Source: Stigmatella aurantiaca DW4/3-1 (GTDB lineage Bacteria; Myxococcota; Myxococcia; Myxococcales; Myxococcaceae). From it: a stretch of DNA of 64,000 nucleotides. The first letter of the stretch is position 1, and each line of letters opens with the position of its first letter. The notes beneath the pieces are model-generated. The model saw nothing but the letters and a program-made list of their open reading frames with translations, was not told where the DNA came from and searched no databases. Shown in pieces: positions 35,480-44,905 of this stretch. The stretch covers positions 6,962,893 to 7,026,892 of the forward strand of contig NC_014623.1 in the NCBI RefSeq assembly GCF_000165485.1, given 5' to 3'. A program made the translations under genes and the position numbers.

Positions 35480-38050
35480 CTAAGGCATCACGGCCCGCAG
35501 CAACGCATTCCCGGCGTCCGCCACATAGAGCGTTCCATCCTCTCCCACCGCGAGGCCCGCGGGCAGCACCAGATCCGCGGACTGGCCCTCGCCATCTCGC
35601 GAGCCGAAACGGCCCGAGCCCGCCAGCGTGGTCACCTCGGTGGCCTTGCCCTGGGCCGAGAACAGAATGCGCCGGATGCGGTAGTTGCCCGGATCCGCCA
35701 CCGCCAGCGAGCCGTCTTTCAGCACCGCGAGCCCCAGGTAGGGCAGAAACTGCGAGGACGTGGGCGTGCCATCCGCATACCCCGGCGAGGAGCCCGCGAT
35801 GATGGAGACGACGCCATTGCGAACCTCCAGCACGCGCGCCATCCCCGTCTCGACGACATAGAGCGTGCCGTCCGCCGCCACGGCTACCGCCGAGGGACGG
35901 TACATCCACTTGTCCGCCCGGACCGTCGTCACCGGGTTTCCCGGAGCGGAGAGATCCACCCGGCGGATGACGCCGTTGCCCAGGTCCGCCACCAGCAACT
36001 CGCCCCCCGGGCCGAAGGCCAAACCCGCGGGCTGATTGAAGCGCGCCGCCTTGGCTGTGCCATCCCCCTGACCGGGCTCCATGACCGCACCGGCGAACAC
36101 CGTCGCCGTCCCGTCCGGCGCAATCCGGCGAATGCAGTGGTTGTCGGAGTCCGCCACATAGATGTTGCCCGAGGCATCGGCGGCAATCCCCATGGGCCCG
36201 TTGAGTCCCGTGAGGATCGTCCGGATGTCGCCCATGGCGGAGACCCGCTTGACCGAGTTGGCGAGCCCATCGGCCACCGCCCACCCTCCTCCGGGCAACA
36301 CCGTCACGGCGACCGGAGCGCCCAGTTGCCCCATCCCATCCGGGCCATCGATGCCTCCTCGCATCCCCGCCTGACCGGCCACGGTGCGAACCCGGCTTGC
36401 GTAAGGGCCCCGGGGCTGCGGGGTCTGGAGGGGGCGGAACTGCACCAGATCGGCAGGCACGGAACGCCCCAGCGCCCGGTAGAGCACGTTGGCCACGATG
36501 CGAGCGCCCCGCGGATCCGCCGCCTGTGTCCCCGCCAGCATCTGCACGAAGTCGATCCCTCCCGAGGAGAAGACCCACGCATTCCCCTGCTGCCTCACCA
36601 CCATCTGGCTGAACCCGTAGGCTCCTTGGAGAGACAGGGAGGGCGAGTCGGCGAGCACCTCCACGCCGGGGGGCGTCTGGCCATTCTGGACGACCGCGTC
36701 CTGCTCGTAGCCATTGGCCATCCAGAGGGTATCTCCCTTGCGAAGACCCGTCCCCTCCAACGCCCAGTGCTCCGGAGCGGTAATGACCATGGGGAAGGCG
36801 AACTGATGCCAGCGGCTGTTGAACATCACGCCGAACAAGGCGTTCTCCGGCCGGGACAGGGGCGCTTCGCGGAACTTCACGGTGCGCAAGGGGCTCCGGG
36901 CCCCCACCGGCTCCCGCGAGTCCCCCTTGTAGCAAGTGATGAGGCGCCGCGGCCGACCGTCCTTCGAGGGCTCCAGGCGCACGTGCCAGTAGGCCTGATT
37001 GGCCCCGAGGTTGATGAGAGAGCGGCCCTCCGCCACGGCTTGATCCGCCCGATCTCGAAGGGTGCTCGTCCAGTACTCGTCGTGCCCGGACATCAAAAGG
37101 ACCTTCGCCTCGCGAAGCGCATCGCCGCTCGCATCGAGGTCCTCGTTGGTGACGTAGCTCACATCCAGAGCCTGGGACTCCAGCCACTGGATGAGGCTCA
37201 GCTCATCGGTCATCAGGTGCCCACTCCCCTGCCCCCGGTAGTAGGGCCGGTCGTACGAGACCTGGAAGGCACGGCTGACGCCGTACTTCTTCTTCATCAC
37301 CCCGAGCTTGTCGTCGTAGAGGCTCGTTCCTCCCCAGGTGTTGTAAGCCGACCACGTGGCCGTGGGGATCAGCGCCACCACTTCCGAGCGCGGGTTCTCG
37401 TCCCTCACGAAGAACGGCACGTAGCGCTGGTAATTGTCCTCCCGGACCAGCTTCACCACGTAGGCGCCCCGCACCCAATCGGCCTTCGTTTCGATCTCGA
37501 TCGTGGGCGTCCACTGACATGCCACGACGCCCGTGGCTTCATCCACGGGGCAGGGAGCCTGACGGGTGGCCCGGACAGAGCCGCCGCGGGCAACTTCCCG
37601 CGCGCCCAGGCCGCCGTAGTACCCGAGCCGGTAGACGAACCAACGGAACTGGCGCGGCTCGGACACGTTGACCGCCACGGGCACACGCTGCCCCGGCGTC
37701 ACCGTCGTCACCAACGGGTAACCCTCGATCTCCCCGTTGTTGGCATTGCGCGTGATGCGCCAATCCCGCGCCCCAGGCCGCTGGTTCTCCAGGCGAACGG
37801 CATTGGCATCGTGCGCAGAGGAAGGAGGCTGCCCGGGCGTCCCACCCGCCGCTCCCCCTGGAGGCTGGCTTGTGCCAGGCCCCTCCCCGGCCCCTCCCGA
37901 CGGAGGTGTGCCGTCCAGCGGGGGTGTATCGCTCCTGCTGTCCGGCACGGCGGCGGGAGGCTGGAATGCACCGTCCTGACAGCTCGCCAGCCCCAAGAGC
38001 AGGCTCAACACCGCTCCCGCTGTCCAGCCCCACCGTCTCACGTGCCCCAT
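35480..38050 (-). CDS. Lipoprotein with DMFase-like domain and NHL beta-propeller
   Basis: The protein has 856 residues. The ATG at 38050 has GGAGG upstream and opens a type II signal peptide (lipobox LASC). A Pro/Gly/Ser linker follows. Residues ~80-500 resemble the large subunit of N,N-dimethylformamidase (WSAYNTWGGTSLYDDK, GHDEYWTSTLRDRADQAVAE, MFNSRWHQFAFP). From ~540 to the end are NHL repeats forming a beta-propeller (GLANSVKRVSAMGDIRTIL, IYVADSDNHCIRRIAPDG, LYVADAGNALLRAVMP). I do not claim DMF hydrolysis; the family includes many proteins of unknown activity. A surface-anchored amidase-like or carbohydrate-binding function with a propeller interaction domain is plausible. It converges on the molybdenum enzyme gene with a 15-nt gap. 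Confidence 0.8.
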   Translation of the reverse strand: MGHVRRWGWTAGAVLSLLLGLASCQDGAFQPPAAVPDSRSDTPPLDGTPPSGGAGEGPGTSQPPGGAAGGTPGQPPSSAHDANAVRLENQRPGARDWRITRNANNGEIEGYPLVTTVTPGQRVPVAVNVSEPRQFRWFVYRLGYYGGLGAREVARGGSVRATRQAPCPVDEATGVVACQWTPTIEIETKADWVRGAYVVKLVREDNYQRYVPFFVRDENPRSEVVALIPTATWSAYNTWGGTSLYDDKLGVMKKKYGVSRAFQVSYDRPYYRGQGSGHLMTDELSLIQWLESQALDVSYVTNEDLDASGDALREAKVLLMSGHDEYWTSTLRDRADQAVAEGRSLINLGANQAYWHVRLEPSKDGRPRRLITCYKGDSREPVGARSPLRTVKFREAPLSRPENALFGVMFNSRWHQFAFPMVITAPEHWALEGTGLRKGDTLWMANGYEQDAVVQNGQTPPGVEVLADSPSLSLQGAYGFSQMVVRQQGNAWVFSSGGIDFVQMLAGTQAADPRGARIVANVLYRALGRSVPADLVQFRPLQTPQPRGPYASRVRTVAGQAGMRGGIDGPDGMGQLGAPVAVTVLPGGGWAVADGLANSVKRVSAMGDIRTILTGLNGPMGIAADASGNIYVADSDNHCIRRIAPDGTATVFAGAVMEPGQGDGTAKAARFNQPAGLAFGPGGELLVADLGNGVIRRVDLSAPGNPVTTVRADKWMYRPSAVAVAADGTLYVVETGMARVLEVRNGVVSIIAGSSPGYADGTPTSSQFLPYLGLAVLKDGSLAVADPGNYRIRRILFSAQGKATEVTTLAGSGRFGSRDGEGQSADLVLPAGLAVGEDGTLYVADAGNALLRAVMP

Positions 38051-38181
38051 GCATGCCTCCGCCGCTCACTGGAGCATCGACGGTAAGCACGTCGTCCAGA
38101 ATGAGAAGCGAAGCACCCTTCCGGGGAAGCAGCGTCAACACTCTTAAGCCTTCAGGGACCAAACAGACGGCCTCGGGGGGC

Positions 38182-39381
38182 TCACACACCCAGGAACTCG
38201 CGGTGCAACCGGGCAGTGAGGCGATTCAGGGAAGACTTGTCCACCAACAAGGAGAGCTGAAGCGGCGAGGTATGCGCCGCGTGGACATGCGCCCCCGTCT
38301 CCTCGGCGGCGAGCAGCGCCCTGCGCAGGTGCATCCAATCCGCGTTGATGCCTGCTCCCACGCAGGTCACCGTGCCCAGGTGCTCCTGAAGCGACACAGT
38401 GTCCCCGAAGCGCACTGCCAGGGCCTGTCGCACCCCTTCCAGCCCGTGCACGTCCTGGAGGGGTACCACGATGTAAGTGCGCGCCTCCCGTCCTCGCAGT
38501 CCATCGAAGCTCAGCGCCCTGCCCCGGACTCCTCGCGCATCCAGGAACTCTAGCAACTCGGGCAGCTTCACCCGCTCGGACGCCGCCGAGAGCACCGCCA
38601 TGTCGTGTTCCGCCGTCACGCCTTTGACACGGGAGCCGGGCACCGAAGCCATCTCCTGGATCGCGGTGCCCGCACCCTGCCCATGCGCCGTGCGGGCCAG
38701 GATGACGATGCCCTTGGCCTTGGCGAACTCCACCGCCTGGGCGTTGAGCACCTTGGCCCCCGCGCTCGCCAGCTCCTGCATCTCGTCGTAGGAGAGCGCT
38801 TCGAGCTTGAGCGCGTCCGGCACCACCCGGGGATCCGCCGAGAAGATGCCATCCACGTCGGAGTAGATCTCACACGCTTCGGCCTCCAGGGCCGCGGCCA
38901 GCGCCACCGCCGTGGTGTCCGAGCCGCCACGCCCCAGTGTCGTCACCTCCTTCTTGAAGGAGACGCCCTGGTAACCGGCGACGATGACCACCTTGCCGCG
39001 CTCCAGCTCGTCGAGGATGCGATAGGGGCGCACCTCGACAATGCGGGCCTGCGCGTGCGCGTCATTGGTGATGATGCCGCTCTGACTGCCCGTGAAGCTG
39101 ATGGCGGGAACGCCCATTTCCTGGAGCGCCATGGACAACAACGCCATGGAGATGCGTTCACCGCAGGTGAGCAGCATGTCCAGCTCGCGCCGGGGGGGAT
39201 CCGGCGAGATTTGCTTGGCCAGCGTCAGCAGCTCGTCCGTGGTGTCGCCCATGGCCGAGACCACCACCACCATCCGATAGCCCGCTTCCCGCTTCGCCTT
39301 CACCCGCTGGGCCACCTTGCGCAGCTTCTCCACACCGGCAACCGAGGAACCGCCGTACTTCTGGACCACGATGGGCTTCAC
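38182..39381 (-). CDS. lysC: Aspartokinase
   Basis: The protein has 399 residues. The start is a GTG at 39381 ([16 protein letters not shown]), preceded by GGAGG; the open frame continues upstream only as a shadow of the divergent ABC gene. The kinase domain carries the KYGGSS motif, [14 protein letters not shown], and the GRGGSDTTA nucleotide/aspartate motif. Two C-terminal ACT domains (~265-399) are the site for Lys/Thr feedback ([19 protein letters not shown]). Size and layout match monofunctional class aspartokinases. It catalyses the first step to lysine, threonine, methionine and diaminopimelate. Confidence 0.95.
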   Translation of the reverse strand: MKPIVVQKYGGSSVAGVEKLRKVAQRVKAKREAGYRMVVVVSAMGDTTDELLTLAKQISPDPPRRELDMLLTCGERISMALLSMALQEMGVPAISFTGSQSGIITNDAHAQARIVEVRPYRILDELERGKVVIVAGYQGVSFKKEVTTLGRGGSDTTAVALAAALEAEACEIYSDVDGIFSADPRVVPDALKLEALSYDEMQELASAGAKVLNAQAVEFAKAKGIVILARTAHGQGAGTAIQEMASVPGSRVKGVTAEHDMAVLSAASERVKLPELLEFLDARGVRGRALSFDGLRGREARTYIVVPLQDVHGLEGVRQALAVRFGDTVSLQEHLGTVTCVGAGINADWMHLRRALLAAEETGAHVHAAHTSPLQLSLLVDKSSLNRLTARLHREFLGV

Positions 39382-39487
39382 CGCTCTTGACCTCCGCAGG
39401 GTGTGGCCACACAGCCACGCCTGGAGGTGTCCATGCACGAAGGTGGCCAAGCCTGGGCGCGCCTTCAGCCCACCCGCGACCGTTCCC

Positions 39488-39516
39488 TTGACACGCCGGG
39501 GAAGCCCTTCCATGAG
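39488..39516 (+). promoter_or_regulatory. Candidate promoter of the ABC-transporter operon
   Basis: A perfect TTGACA (39488-39493) with 17-nt spacing to CATGAG (39511-39516, only 3/6 match). The predicted transcript would start around 39523, at or just before the ATG at 39526. Confidence 0.4.
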
Positions 39517-39525
39517 AGCGTCTCC

Positions 39526-40254
39526 ATGCCGATGATCGAGGTCCAGAACCTCACCAAGCGCTACCGGGATCGAATCGCCATCGACCAGCTCACCTTCAGC
39601 GTCAACGAAGGGGAGATTCTGGGCTTCCTGGGCCCCAACGGGGCGGGCAAGTCGACGACGATGAAGATCCTCACCGGATTTCTTCCCCCGTCGTCGGGGA
39701 CCGCCCGGGTGGCGGGGTTCGACGTCTTCGCGCACCCGCTGGAGGTGAAACGGCGCATTGGCTACCTGCCGGAGACGCCGCCGCTCTACCCGGAGATGAC
39801 GGTGCACGGCTATTTGAAGTTCGTGGCCGCCCTCAAGCAGCTTCCCGGGCGCGGGCTGAAGGCCGAGGTCGACCGGGTAGCGGGACTGACCGGGGTGACA
39901 GACGTGATGGGCCGCGTCATCCAGAACCTCTCCAAAGGCTACAAGCAGCGCGTCGGAATCGCCCAGGCACTGCTGGGCGCTCCGCCCGTGCTCATCCTGG
40001 ACGAGCCCACCGAAGGCCTGGATCCGGTCCAGCGCTCCGAGCTCCGCGCGCTCATCCGGGGGCTGGCGGGCAAACACACCCTCATCCTCTCCACGCACAT
40101 CCTGCCGGAAGTCACGGTGACGTGTGAGAAGGTGCTCATCATCCACCAAGGGAAGATCGCCGCCTATGACGCGATCCAGAAGCTGGCCACGGTGCATGGC
40201 CAGCCGGAGAGCGCCTCGTTGGAGGAAATCTTCATCAAGCTGACCGCCGCCTGA
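39526..40254 (+). CDS. ABC transporter ATP-binding protein (GldA-like)
   Basis: The 242-residue ATPase has Walker [10 protein letters not shown], the signature [13 protein letters not shown] (LSKGY instead of LSGGQ, usual in ABC-2 exporters), Walker [14 protein letters not shown] and the switch histidine in LSTHILPE. It starts at ATG 39526 (a second ATG lies two codons on). No Shine-Dalgarno is evident, consistent with a near-leaderless transcript. It is followed by a permease, a GldG-like protein and a DUF4340-like lipoprotein in the same direction, the usual GldA-F-G type layout. The transported substrate is unknown. Confidence 0.92.
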   Translation: MPMIEVQNLTKRYRDRIAIDQLTFSVNEGEILGFLGPNGAGKSTTMKILTGFLPPSSGTARVAGFDVFAHPLEVKRRIGYLPETPPLYPEMTVHGYLKFVAALKQLPGRGLKAEVDRVAGLTGVTDVMGRVIQNLSKGYKQRVGIAQALLGAPPVLILDEPTEGLDPVQRSELRALIRGLAGKHTLILSTHILPEVTVTCEKVLIIHQGKIAAYDAIQKLATVHGQPESASLEEIFIKLTAA

Positions 40255-40285
40255 GCGGCGCCGCGCGACTGTCGAGAGGACCCGC

Positions 40286-41089
40286 ATGCGTACCGCCCTG
40301 GCGATCGCCCGCAAGGAGCTGTCCATCTACTTCACCACCCCCTGGGCCTATGCGGTCTTCACGGCGATGGTGGCCATCTCCTCGTTGTTCTTCGTGGGCC
40401 TGCTCCAGGCCTTCCAATCGGTGCACGAGCAGGCCCGTCAGGTGGGCTGGGCCAGGCTCCCGCCCGATGCCGCCGTCTACCGCAACCTCACGGACGGGGT
40501 GGTGGTCCAACTCTGGGGCGCGGTGATGATCATCACCCTCTTCGTGGCGCCCTTCCTCTCCATGCGGCTGTTCGCCGAGGAGAAGCGCAACAAGACCTTC
40601 GAGCTGTTGATGACGACACCGGTGCGGCCCCTCGAGCTGGTGCTGGGCAAGTACCTGGGAGGCCTGGGCATCATCTCCGCCACGCTGGGGCTGACCCTCG
40701 TCTTCCCGCTGCTCCTCTCGGCCTTCGGGTCGAGCGCCTCGGGCGCCGTGCTGGAGTGGCCCACGGTGCTGCTGGGCTACGGCGGGTTGCTCTTGTGGGG
40801 AGCCACCTGCATGGCGGTGGGGATGTTCATCTCCGCGTTGACCGAGAGCCAGATGGTGGCCGCGCTGCTCACCTTCGTGGTGCTGTTGCCCTGGATGATG
40901 CTGCACGGGCTGGTGCAGAGCGTGGAGGAGCCCCTGCGCACCTTCATCAGCTACCTCTCCTTCGACACGCAGCTCCAGAACCTGCTCAGGGGCGTGCTGG
41001 ACGTGAAGTCCCTGGTGTTCTTCCTCTCCGTCATCCTCTTCTCGCTGTTGCTCACCCACCGCACGGTGGAGGCGCAGCGCTGGGCTTGA
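40286..41089 (+). CDS. ABC-2 type permease (GldF-like)
   Basis: The 267-residue membrane protein has about six helices ([56 protein letters not shown]). The [16 protein letters not shown] segment after the second helix is the characteristic cytoplasmic loop of ABC-2 permeases. It lies 31 nt after the ATPase gene, with a GAGAGGA ribosome-binding site, and 3 nt before the GldG-like gene. It matches permeases annotated as gliding-associated GldF, which are also common in non-gliding bacteria, so motility should not be inferred from homology alone. Confidence 0.9.
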   Translation: MRTALAIARKELSIYFTTPWAYAVFTAMVAISSLFFVGLLQAFQSVHEQARQVGWARLPPDAAVYRNLTDGVVVQLWGAVMIITLFVAPFLSMRLFAEEKRNKTFELLMTTPVRPLELVLGKYLGGLGIISATLGLTLVFPLLLSAFGSSASGAVLEWPTVLLGYGGLLLWGATCMAVGMFISALTESQMVAALLTFVVLLPWMMLHGLVQSVEEPLRTFISYLSFDTQLQNLLRGVLDVKSLVFFLSVILFSLLLTHRTVEAQRWA

Positions 41090-41092
41090 GCC

Positions 41093-42661
41093 ATGAACAA
41101 GGCCAACGTCGGAAAGATCCTCGGTGCGCTGGGGCTGCTGCTCCTGCTGTCCAGCCCGTTCACCCTGTTCATCACCTCGGGCTCGCTGCTCCTCACGGCG
41201 GCCAAAGCGGGGGTGGGGCTGGCGCTGCTGGGCGTCTATTTCGCCACGAACATCCAGCAGTTCGGCCAGTTCGCCTCGCGCCGCTCCAGCACCTTCTTCG
41301 CCACCTCCGCCGCCCAGGCCGCGGTGGCGCTGGGGGTCCTGGGAGGCATCAACTACCTGGCCTTCAAGACGAACCCGAGCTGGGATCTCACGAAGGAGAA
41401 GCTCTTCACACTGGCCCCCCAGACGCGCACCACGCTGGCCAGGCTCCAGGAGCCGGTTCGTGCCATCGGCTTCCTGCCGCCCAGCCACCCCACCTATGAC
41501 GCCCTTCAGCAGCTCTTCGAGCGCTATCAGGCCGAGGCGCCTGGAAAGTTCGAATACACCTTTAGAGATCCGGTCCGGCACCCGGAGCTGGCGTCGAAGT
41601 ACCAGCTCAACCCGGGCCAGACGAAGGTGGTGCTCACCCGGGGCGAGGGCGCCAACGAGGCGCACACCCCGCTCACCGCCGTCTCCGAGCAAGATCTGAC
41701 CAACGCCCTCCTCAAGCTCAGCGCGGTGGGCTCCCAGAAGGTCTACTTCCTCTCGGGGCATGGCGAATGGCCCCTGGAGGCAGCAGCCACCCCAGAAGGC
41801 CCAGGCGCCAGCCTCTCCGAGTTCCGCAAGCAGCTGATTCAAGAGGGCTACACCCCCGCGCTCTTCAACCTGGCAGGCCAGGAGGAAGTGCCGAGAGACG
41901 CTTCGCTGGTCATCGTCGCCGGAGCCAGGGCGCCGTACACACCGCCCGAGGAGGATGTGCTGCGCAAGTACCTGGCGGCGGGAGGACGCATGCTCTACTT
42001 CGCGGAGTTCAAGGCGGAGCCCAGGCTGAATGCGCTTCTGGAAGAGTACGGCGTGGAGGTGGACAAAGGCGTCGTCGCGGACCCGCAGTTCAATGCCGGC
42101 AACCCCTTCGCGCTGCTCTCCACCTTCTACGGCGAGCATGAAATGGTCGCGCCCCTGCAAGAGCAGCAGCTCAACCTTGGGTTCCCCACGAGCCGGGGGT
42201 TGACGCTGCTGCGCCAGGGGCTAGCGCCCGGGGTGAAAGTGGAGGCCGTGGTGCTCACCTCTCCCTTCGCCTGGATCGAGTCCACCCCCGAGGCCGACGC
42301 GACGCCCTCCGATGGCGAGAAATCCGGCCAGATTCCCCTGGTGTCGGCCAGCACACGCGACACGACGGATGCCCCCGCCAAGCGCTTCGAGCAGGCCCGG
42401 GTGGTGGTGATAGGGGACTCGGAACTCCTCCTGGATTCGAACTGGGGCCATGAGGCCAACCGCAACCTGGTGATGAACGCGCTGGGCTGGGCGGCGCACC
42501 AGGTGGAGAAGATCACCGTCCGCCCGCCAGACCGGGAGGTCTCCACGTTGGAACTCGACCGTGGCATGCTGGAGAACATCCGTTTCGTGGCCACGGACCT
42601 GCTGCCCTTGTCCCTGATGGGGCTCGGACTGGCCATCTGGCTGTCGAGGCGCAACAAGTGA
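41093..42661 (+). CDS. GldG-family ABC transporter auxiliary protein
   Basis: The 522-residue protein has two N-terminal membrane helices (LLLLLSSPFTLFITSGSLLL and the next hydrophobic segment), a third near ~80 (AAQAAVALGVLGGINYLAFK), a large extracytoplasmic domain and one C-terminal helix (LLPLSLMGLGLAIWLSRRNK). The soluble domain has the GldG/IFT52-like fold features (VYFLSGHGEWPLE, VIVAGARAPYTPPEEDVL, MLYFAEF). Such proteins pair with ABC-2 permeases; their biochemical role is unclear. The stop overlaps the next gene's GTG (GTGA). Confidence 0.88.
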   Translation: MNKANVGKILGALGLLLLLSSPFTLFITSGSLLLTAAKAGVGLALLGVYFATNIQQFGQFASRRSSTFFATSAAQAAVALGVLGGINYLAFKTNPSWDLTKEKLFTLAPQTRTTLARLQEPVRAIGFLPPSHPTYDALQQLFERYQAEAPGKFEYTFRDPVRHPELASKYQLNPGQTKVVLTRGEGANEAHTPLTAVSEQDLTNALLKLSAVGSQKVYFLSGHGEWPLEAAATPEGPGASLSEFRKQLIQEGYTPALFNLAGQEEVPRDASLVIVAGARAPYTPPEEDVLRKYLAAGGRMLYFAEFKAEPRLNALLEEYGVEVDKGVVADPQFNAGNPFALLSTFYGEHEMVAPLQEQQLNLGFPTSRGLTLLRQGLAPGVKVEAVVLTSPFAWIESTPEADATPSDGEKSGQIPLVSASTRDTTDAPAKRFEQARVVVIGDSELLLDSNWGHEANRNLVMNALGWAAHQVEKITVRPPDREVSTLELDRGMLENIRFVATDLLPLSLMGLGLAIWLSRRNK

Positions 42662-44169
42662 GCCCCCTGGCCCCACGCATGCACGTCCTGCTCGCCCTCA
42701 TGGCGGCCCTGGCGGGAACAGGCCTCCTGGCGTGCAAGAAGAAGCCAGAGGACACCGCCACTGGGCACCAGGAGCAGATCTTCACGGCCACCTCGGCGGA
42801 CGAGAGCCCGCGGGACGGTGGCGTGGCGGTTCCTGTCTTCACGCACCTCACCGTGCAGTCCAAGGGTGCCACCACGGTCCTGGAACTCGAAGGGACCACC
42901 TGGCGCATCACGGCGCCCCTCACGGCCCGCGCGGACAAATGGACGGTCGACCACCTCACCCGGCAACTCCAGTCCGCGAAGTTCAAGAGCACCGTGAAGG
43001 AGGCCCCCACCCAGGAGGAACTCAAGACGTATGGCCTCGCCTCCCCCGTCTTCTCGGTGACCGCACGGGCCTACCTTCCGGATGCCTCTGGTGGCGGCAA
43101 GGAGGAGCCGGACCGCCAGCGAACGGTGACGCTGCATGGAGGCCTCGAGAACCCGTTCGATGGCTCCCTGTACGTGAGCCGGGAAGGCGACCCACGCGTC
43201 TATGCCGCGGATGGCGCCGTGCGCTACGCGCTGGACAAGGACCTGTACGCGCTGCGCGAGAAGGAGTTCCTGGGCGTGGAAGAGCCGTCGCTGAAGACCC
43301 TCTCGGTGACATCGAGGTCAGGGGCCTACACCCTCGAACAGGAGACGGACAAGACGTGGCGGCTCACGAAGCCGTCCTCGCTGCGCGCGGATGCGGCCAA
43401 GGTCAAGCGGATGCTCCAATCGCTTCGGGACCAGCGGGCGCTCGCCTTTCCCAAGGACTCCGCCGAAGAGCGCTCGCGCCTGGGAATGGACAAACCGCTG
43501 GTGGACGCCCTGTTCTCCCTCCGGACAGGAGAGCCCGTGCGCGTGCGCATGTCACGCGTCGAGACGCAAGACGCCGCCAAGGTGTACGCCCTGCGCGAGC
43601 AAGGCATGGACGCGATCCTGGCGGAGGTGCCAGAGGCCGCGGCGGCCGTCCTCACCCCAGGCGTCCAGGAGCTACGGGACAAAACGGTGCTCTCCTTCCG
43701 CAGAGAGGACGTGAAGCGCCTCATCGTCCAGGGGGGTCCAGACGTCCCACCCATCACCCTGGAGAACATGGCCTCTGACGCGGGGGCACTGGATGGCTGG
43801 CGCGTGGTGTCGCCCCAGACCGGAAAGGCCAAGACGTGGAAGGTCGCCGCACTGCTCAACCTTCTTGGCACGCTCAAGGCGTCGGCCATCGGAGAGGCTT
43901 CTCCCAAAAAGTGGACCGCCTACGGCATCACCCCCACGTCCCGTGGCGCGGTGCTCCTGGACGCCAACCACCGGGAACTGGCCCGGCTGAGCATCGGTGA
44001 CGAAGTGCCCGGCCAGAGCGGCCACGTCTATGCGCGTGGCTCCGGAGACGAGGTGCTGGAAGTGGAGCTGGCCCGGATGGGGGAGTGGCCCTCCCGCCCC
44101 GAAGACGTCCTGGATGTCCCTGCCGCCACGACGCACGAGGCCGCCGGGAGCGAGTCCCAGCGGCCTTGA
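42658..44169 (+). CDS. DUF4340-like lipoprotein of the GldA/F/G operon
   Basis: The protein has 503 residues from a GTG at 42658 that overlaps the previous stop; an ATG at 42679 is an alternative. A hydrophobic N-terminus ends in a lipobox-like LLACKKK, suggesting an envelope-anchored lipoprotein. The rest has repeated beta-rich modules with the DUF4340 pattern ('WRITAPLTARADKWTVDHL', 'TWRLTKPSSLRADAAKVKRM', 'TWKVAALLNLLGTLKASAI'), in which a W.(I/L)..P element is followed by a helix. DUF4340 proteins commonly close GldG-type transporter operons. Function is unknown. Confidence 0.82.
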   Translation: MSPLAPRMHVLLALMAALAGTGLLACKKKPEDTATGHQEQIFTATSADESPRDGGVAVPVFTHLTVQSKGATTVLELEGTTWRITAPLTARADKWTVDHLTRQLQSAKFKSTVKEAPTQEELKTYGLASPVFSVTARAYLPDASGGGKEEPDRQRTVTLHGGLENPFDGSLYVSREGDPRVYAADGAVRYALDKDLYALREKEFLGVEEPSLKTLSVTSRSGAYTLEQETDKTWRLTKPSSLRADAAKVKRMLQSLRDQRALAFPKDSAEERSRLGMDKPLVDALFSLRTGEPVRVRMSRVETQDAAKVYALREQGMDAILAEVPEAAAAVLTPGVQELRDKTVLSFRREDVKRLIVQGGPDVPPITLENMASDAGALDGWRVVSPQTGKAKTWKVAALLNLLGTLKASAIGEASPKKWTAYGITPTSRGAVLLDANHRELARLSIGDEVPGQSGHVYARGSGDEVLEVELARMGEWPSRPEDVLDVPAATTHEAAGSESQRP

Positions 44170-44170
44170 T

Positions 44171-44905
44171 TCAGATCTCCATCAGCGCGAACCGCTGATC
44201 CGGCGTGTGCTTGGCCATCAGGGGCATCGCCACGTTGTAGACGGGAATCCCGGCGCGGGTCTTTCCCTCCCGGGTGCCATGGTGCGCATGGCCATGGAAC
44301 ACCGCCTCCGCCCGGTAGTGATCGATGGGCATGGCCAGGCGGCTGGTGCCCAGGAAGGGGCGGATCTCGATGTTCTCGCCCTCGAGCGTCTCCGGAATGG
44401 GCGAGTAGTGCATGATGACCACCTTCTTCGGCGTATCCAGGTGGCTCATCGCGGCCTCCAGCTTGAGCGACTCGGTCACCGCCTCCTGCACGAAGGACTT
44501 CGTCTGTCCCTCGCCGAAGGCTTGGAGCGTGGCGTTGCCAAACCCGCCTCCAAACCCCTTCACCCCGGCGATGCCGAGCACCTTCTCGAAGATGAAGTGA
44601 TCTCCATCCAGGATGTGCACCCCCACCTTGGCCAGCTCCGCGCAGATCTCCTTTACCTGGCCATGCTCATAGTCATGGTTGCCCAACACCGCGGCACACG
44701 GGACGCGCAAGGCGGACAGCTCCTCTGCCAGCACCTTGCCCTCGTCCCACATGCCCCTGTCCGTCAGGTCCCCACACAGCAGCAGCAGGTCCGCTGTGCC
44801 ATTGACCTGCTTGACGAACTGTCGGAACCGGCCGTGTTGGTCCTCGCGGCAGTGAAGGTCACCGACCGCTGCTAGCCGTATCTTCGAGTTCGGATCTCGT
44901 GCCAC
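44171..44905 (-). CDS. Metallophosphoesterase
   Basis: The 244-residue calcineurin-like phosphoesterase has all the metal-binding motifs: D16/H18 (GDLHC), GDLTDRG, GNHDYE and the terminal HGHAHHG. The start is a GTG at 44905 with GGGAGG 5 nt upstream, placing it inside the 3' end of the neighbouring nucleotidyltransferase gene (47-nt overlap). There is no signal peptide, so it should be cytoplasmic. Substrate is unknown; related enzymes act on nucleic acids, cyclic nucleotides or phosphoproteins. The coupling to a nucleotidyltransferase suggests joint action on one substrate. Confidence 0.9.
   Translation of the reverse strand: MARDPNSKIRLAAVGDLHCREDQHGRFRQFVKQVNGTADLLLLCGDLTDRGMWDEGKVLAEELSALRVPCAAVLGNHDYEHGQVKEICAELAKVGVHILDGDHFIFEKVLGIAGVKGFGGGFGNATLQAFGEGQTKSFVQEAVTESLKLEAAMSHLDTPKKVVIMHYSPIPETLEGENIEIRPFLGTSRLAMPIDHYRAEAVFHGHAHHGTREGKTRAGIPVYNVAMPLMAKHTPDQRFALMEI

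Noticed and set aside
38182-40326. Longer aspartokinase start giving a 714-residue protein
   Set aside because: The extra N-terminus is the complement of the divergent ABC ATPase gene. The GTG at 39381 with GGAGG gives the normal family length.
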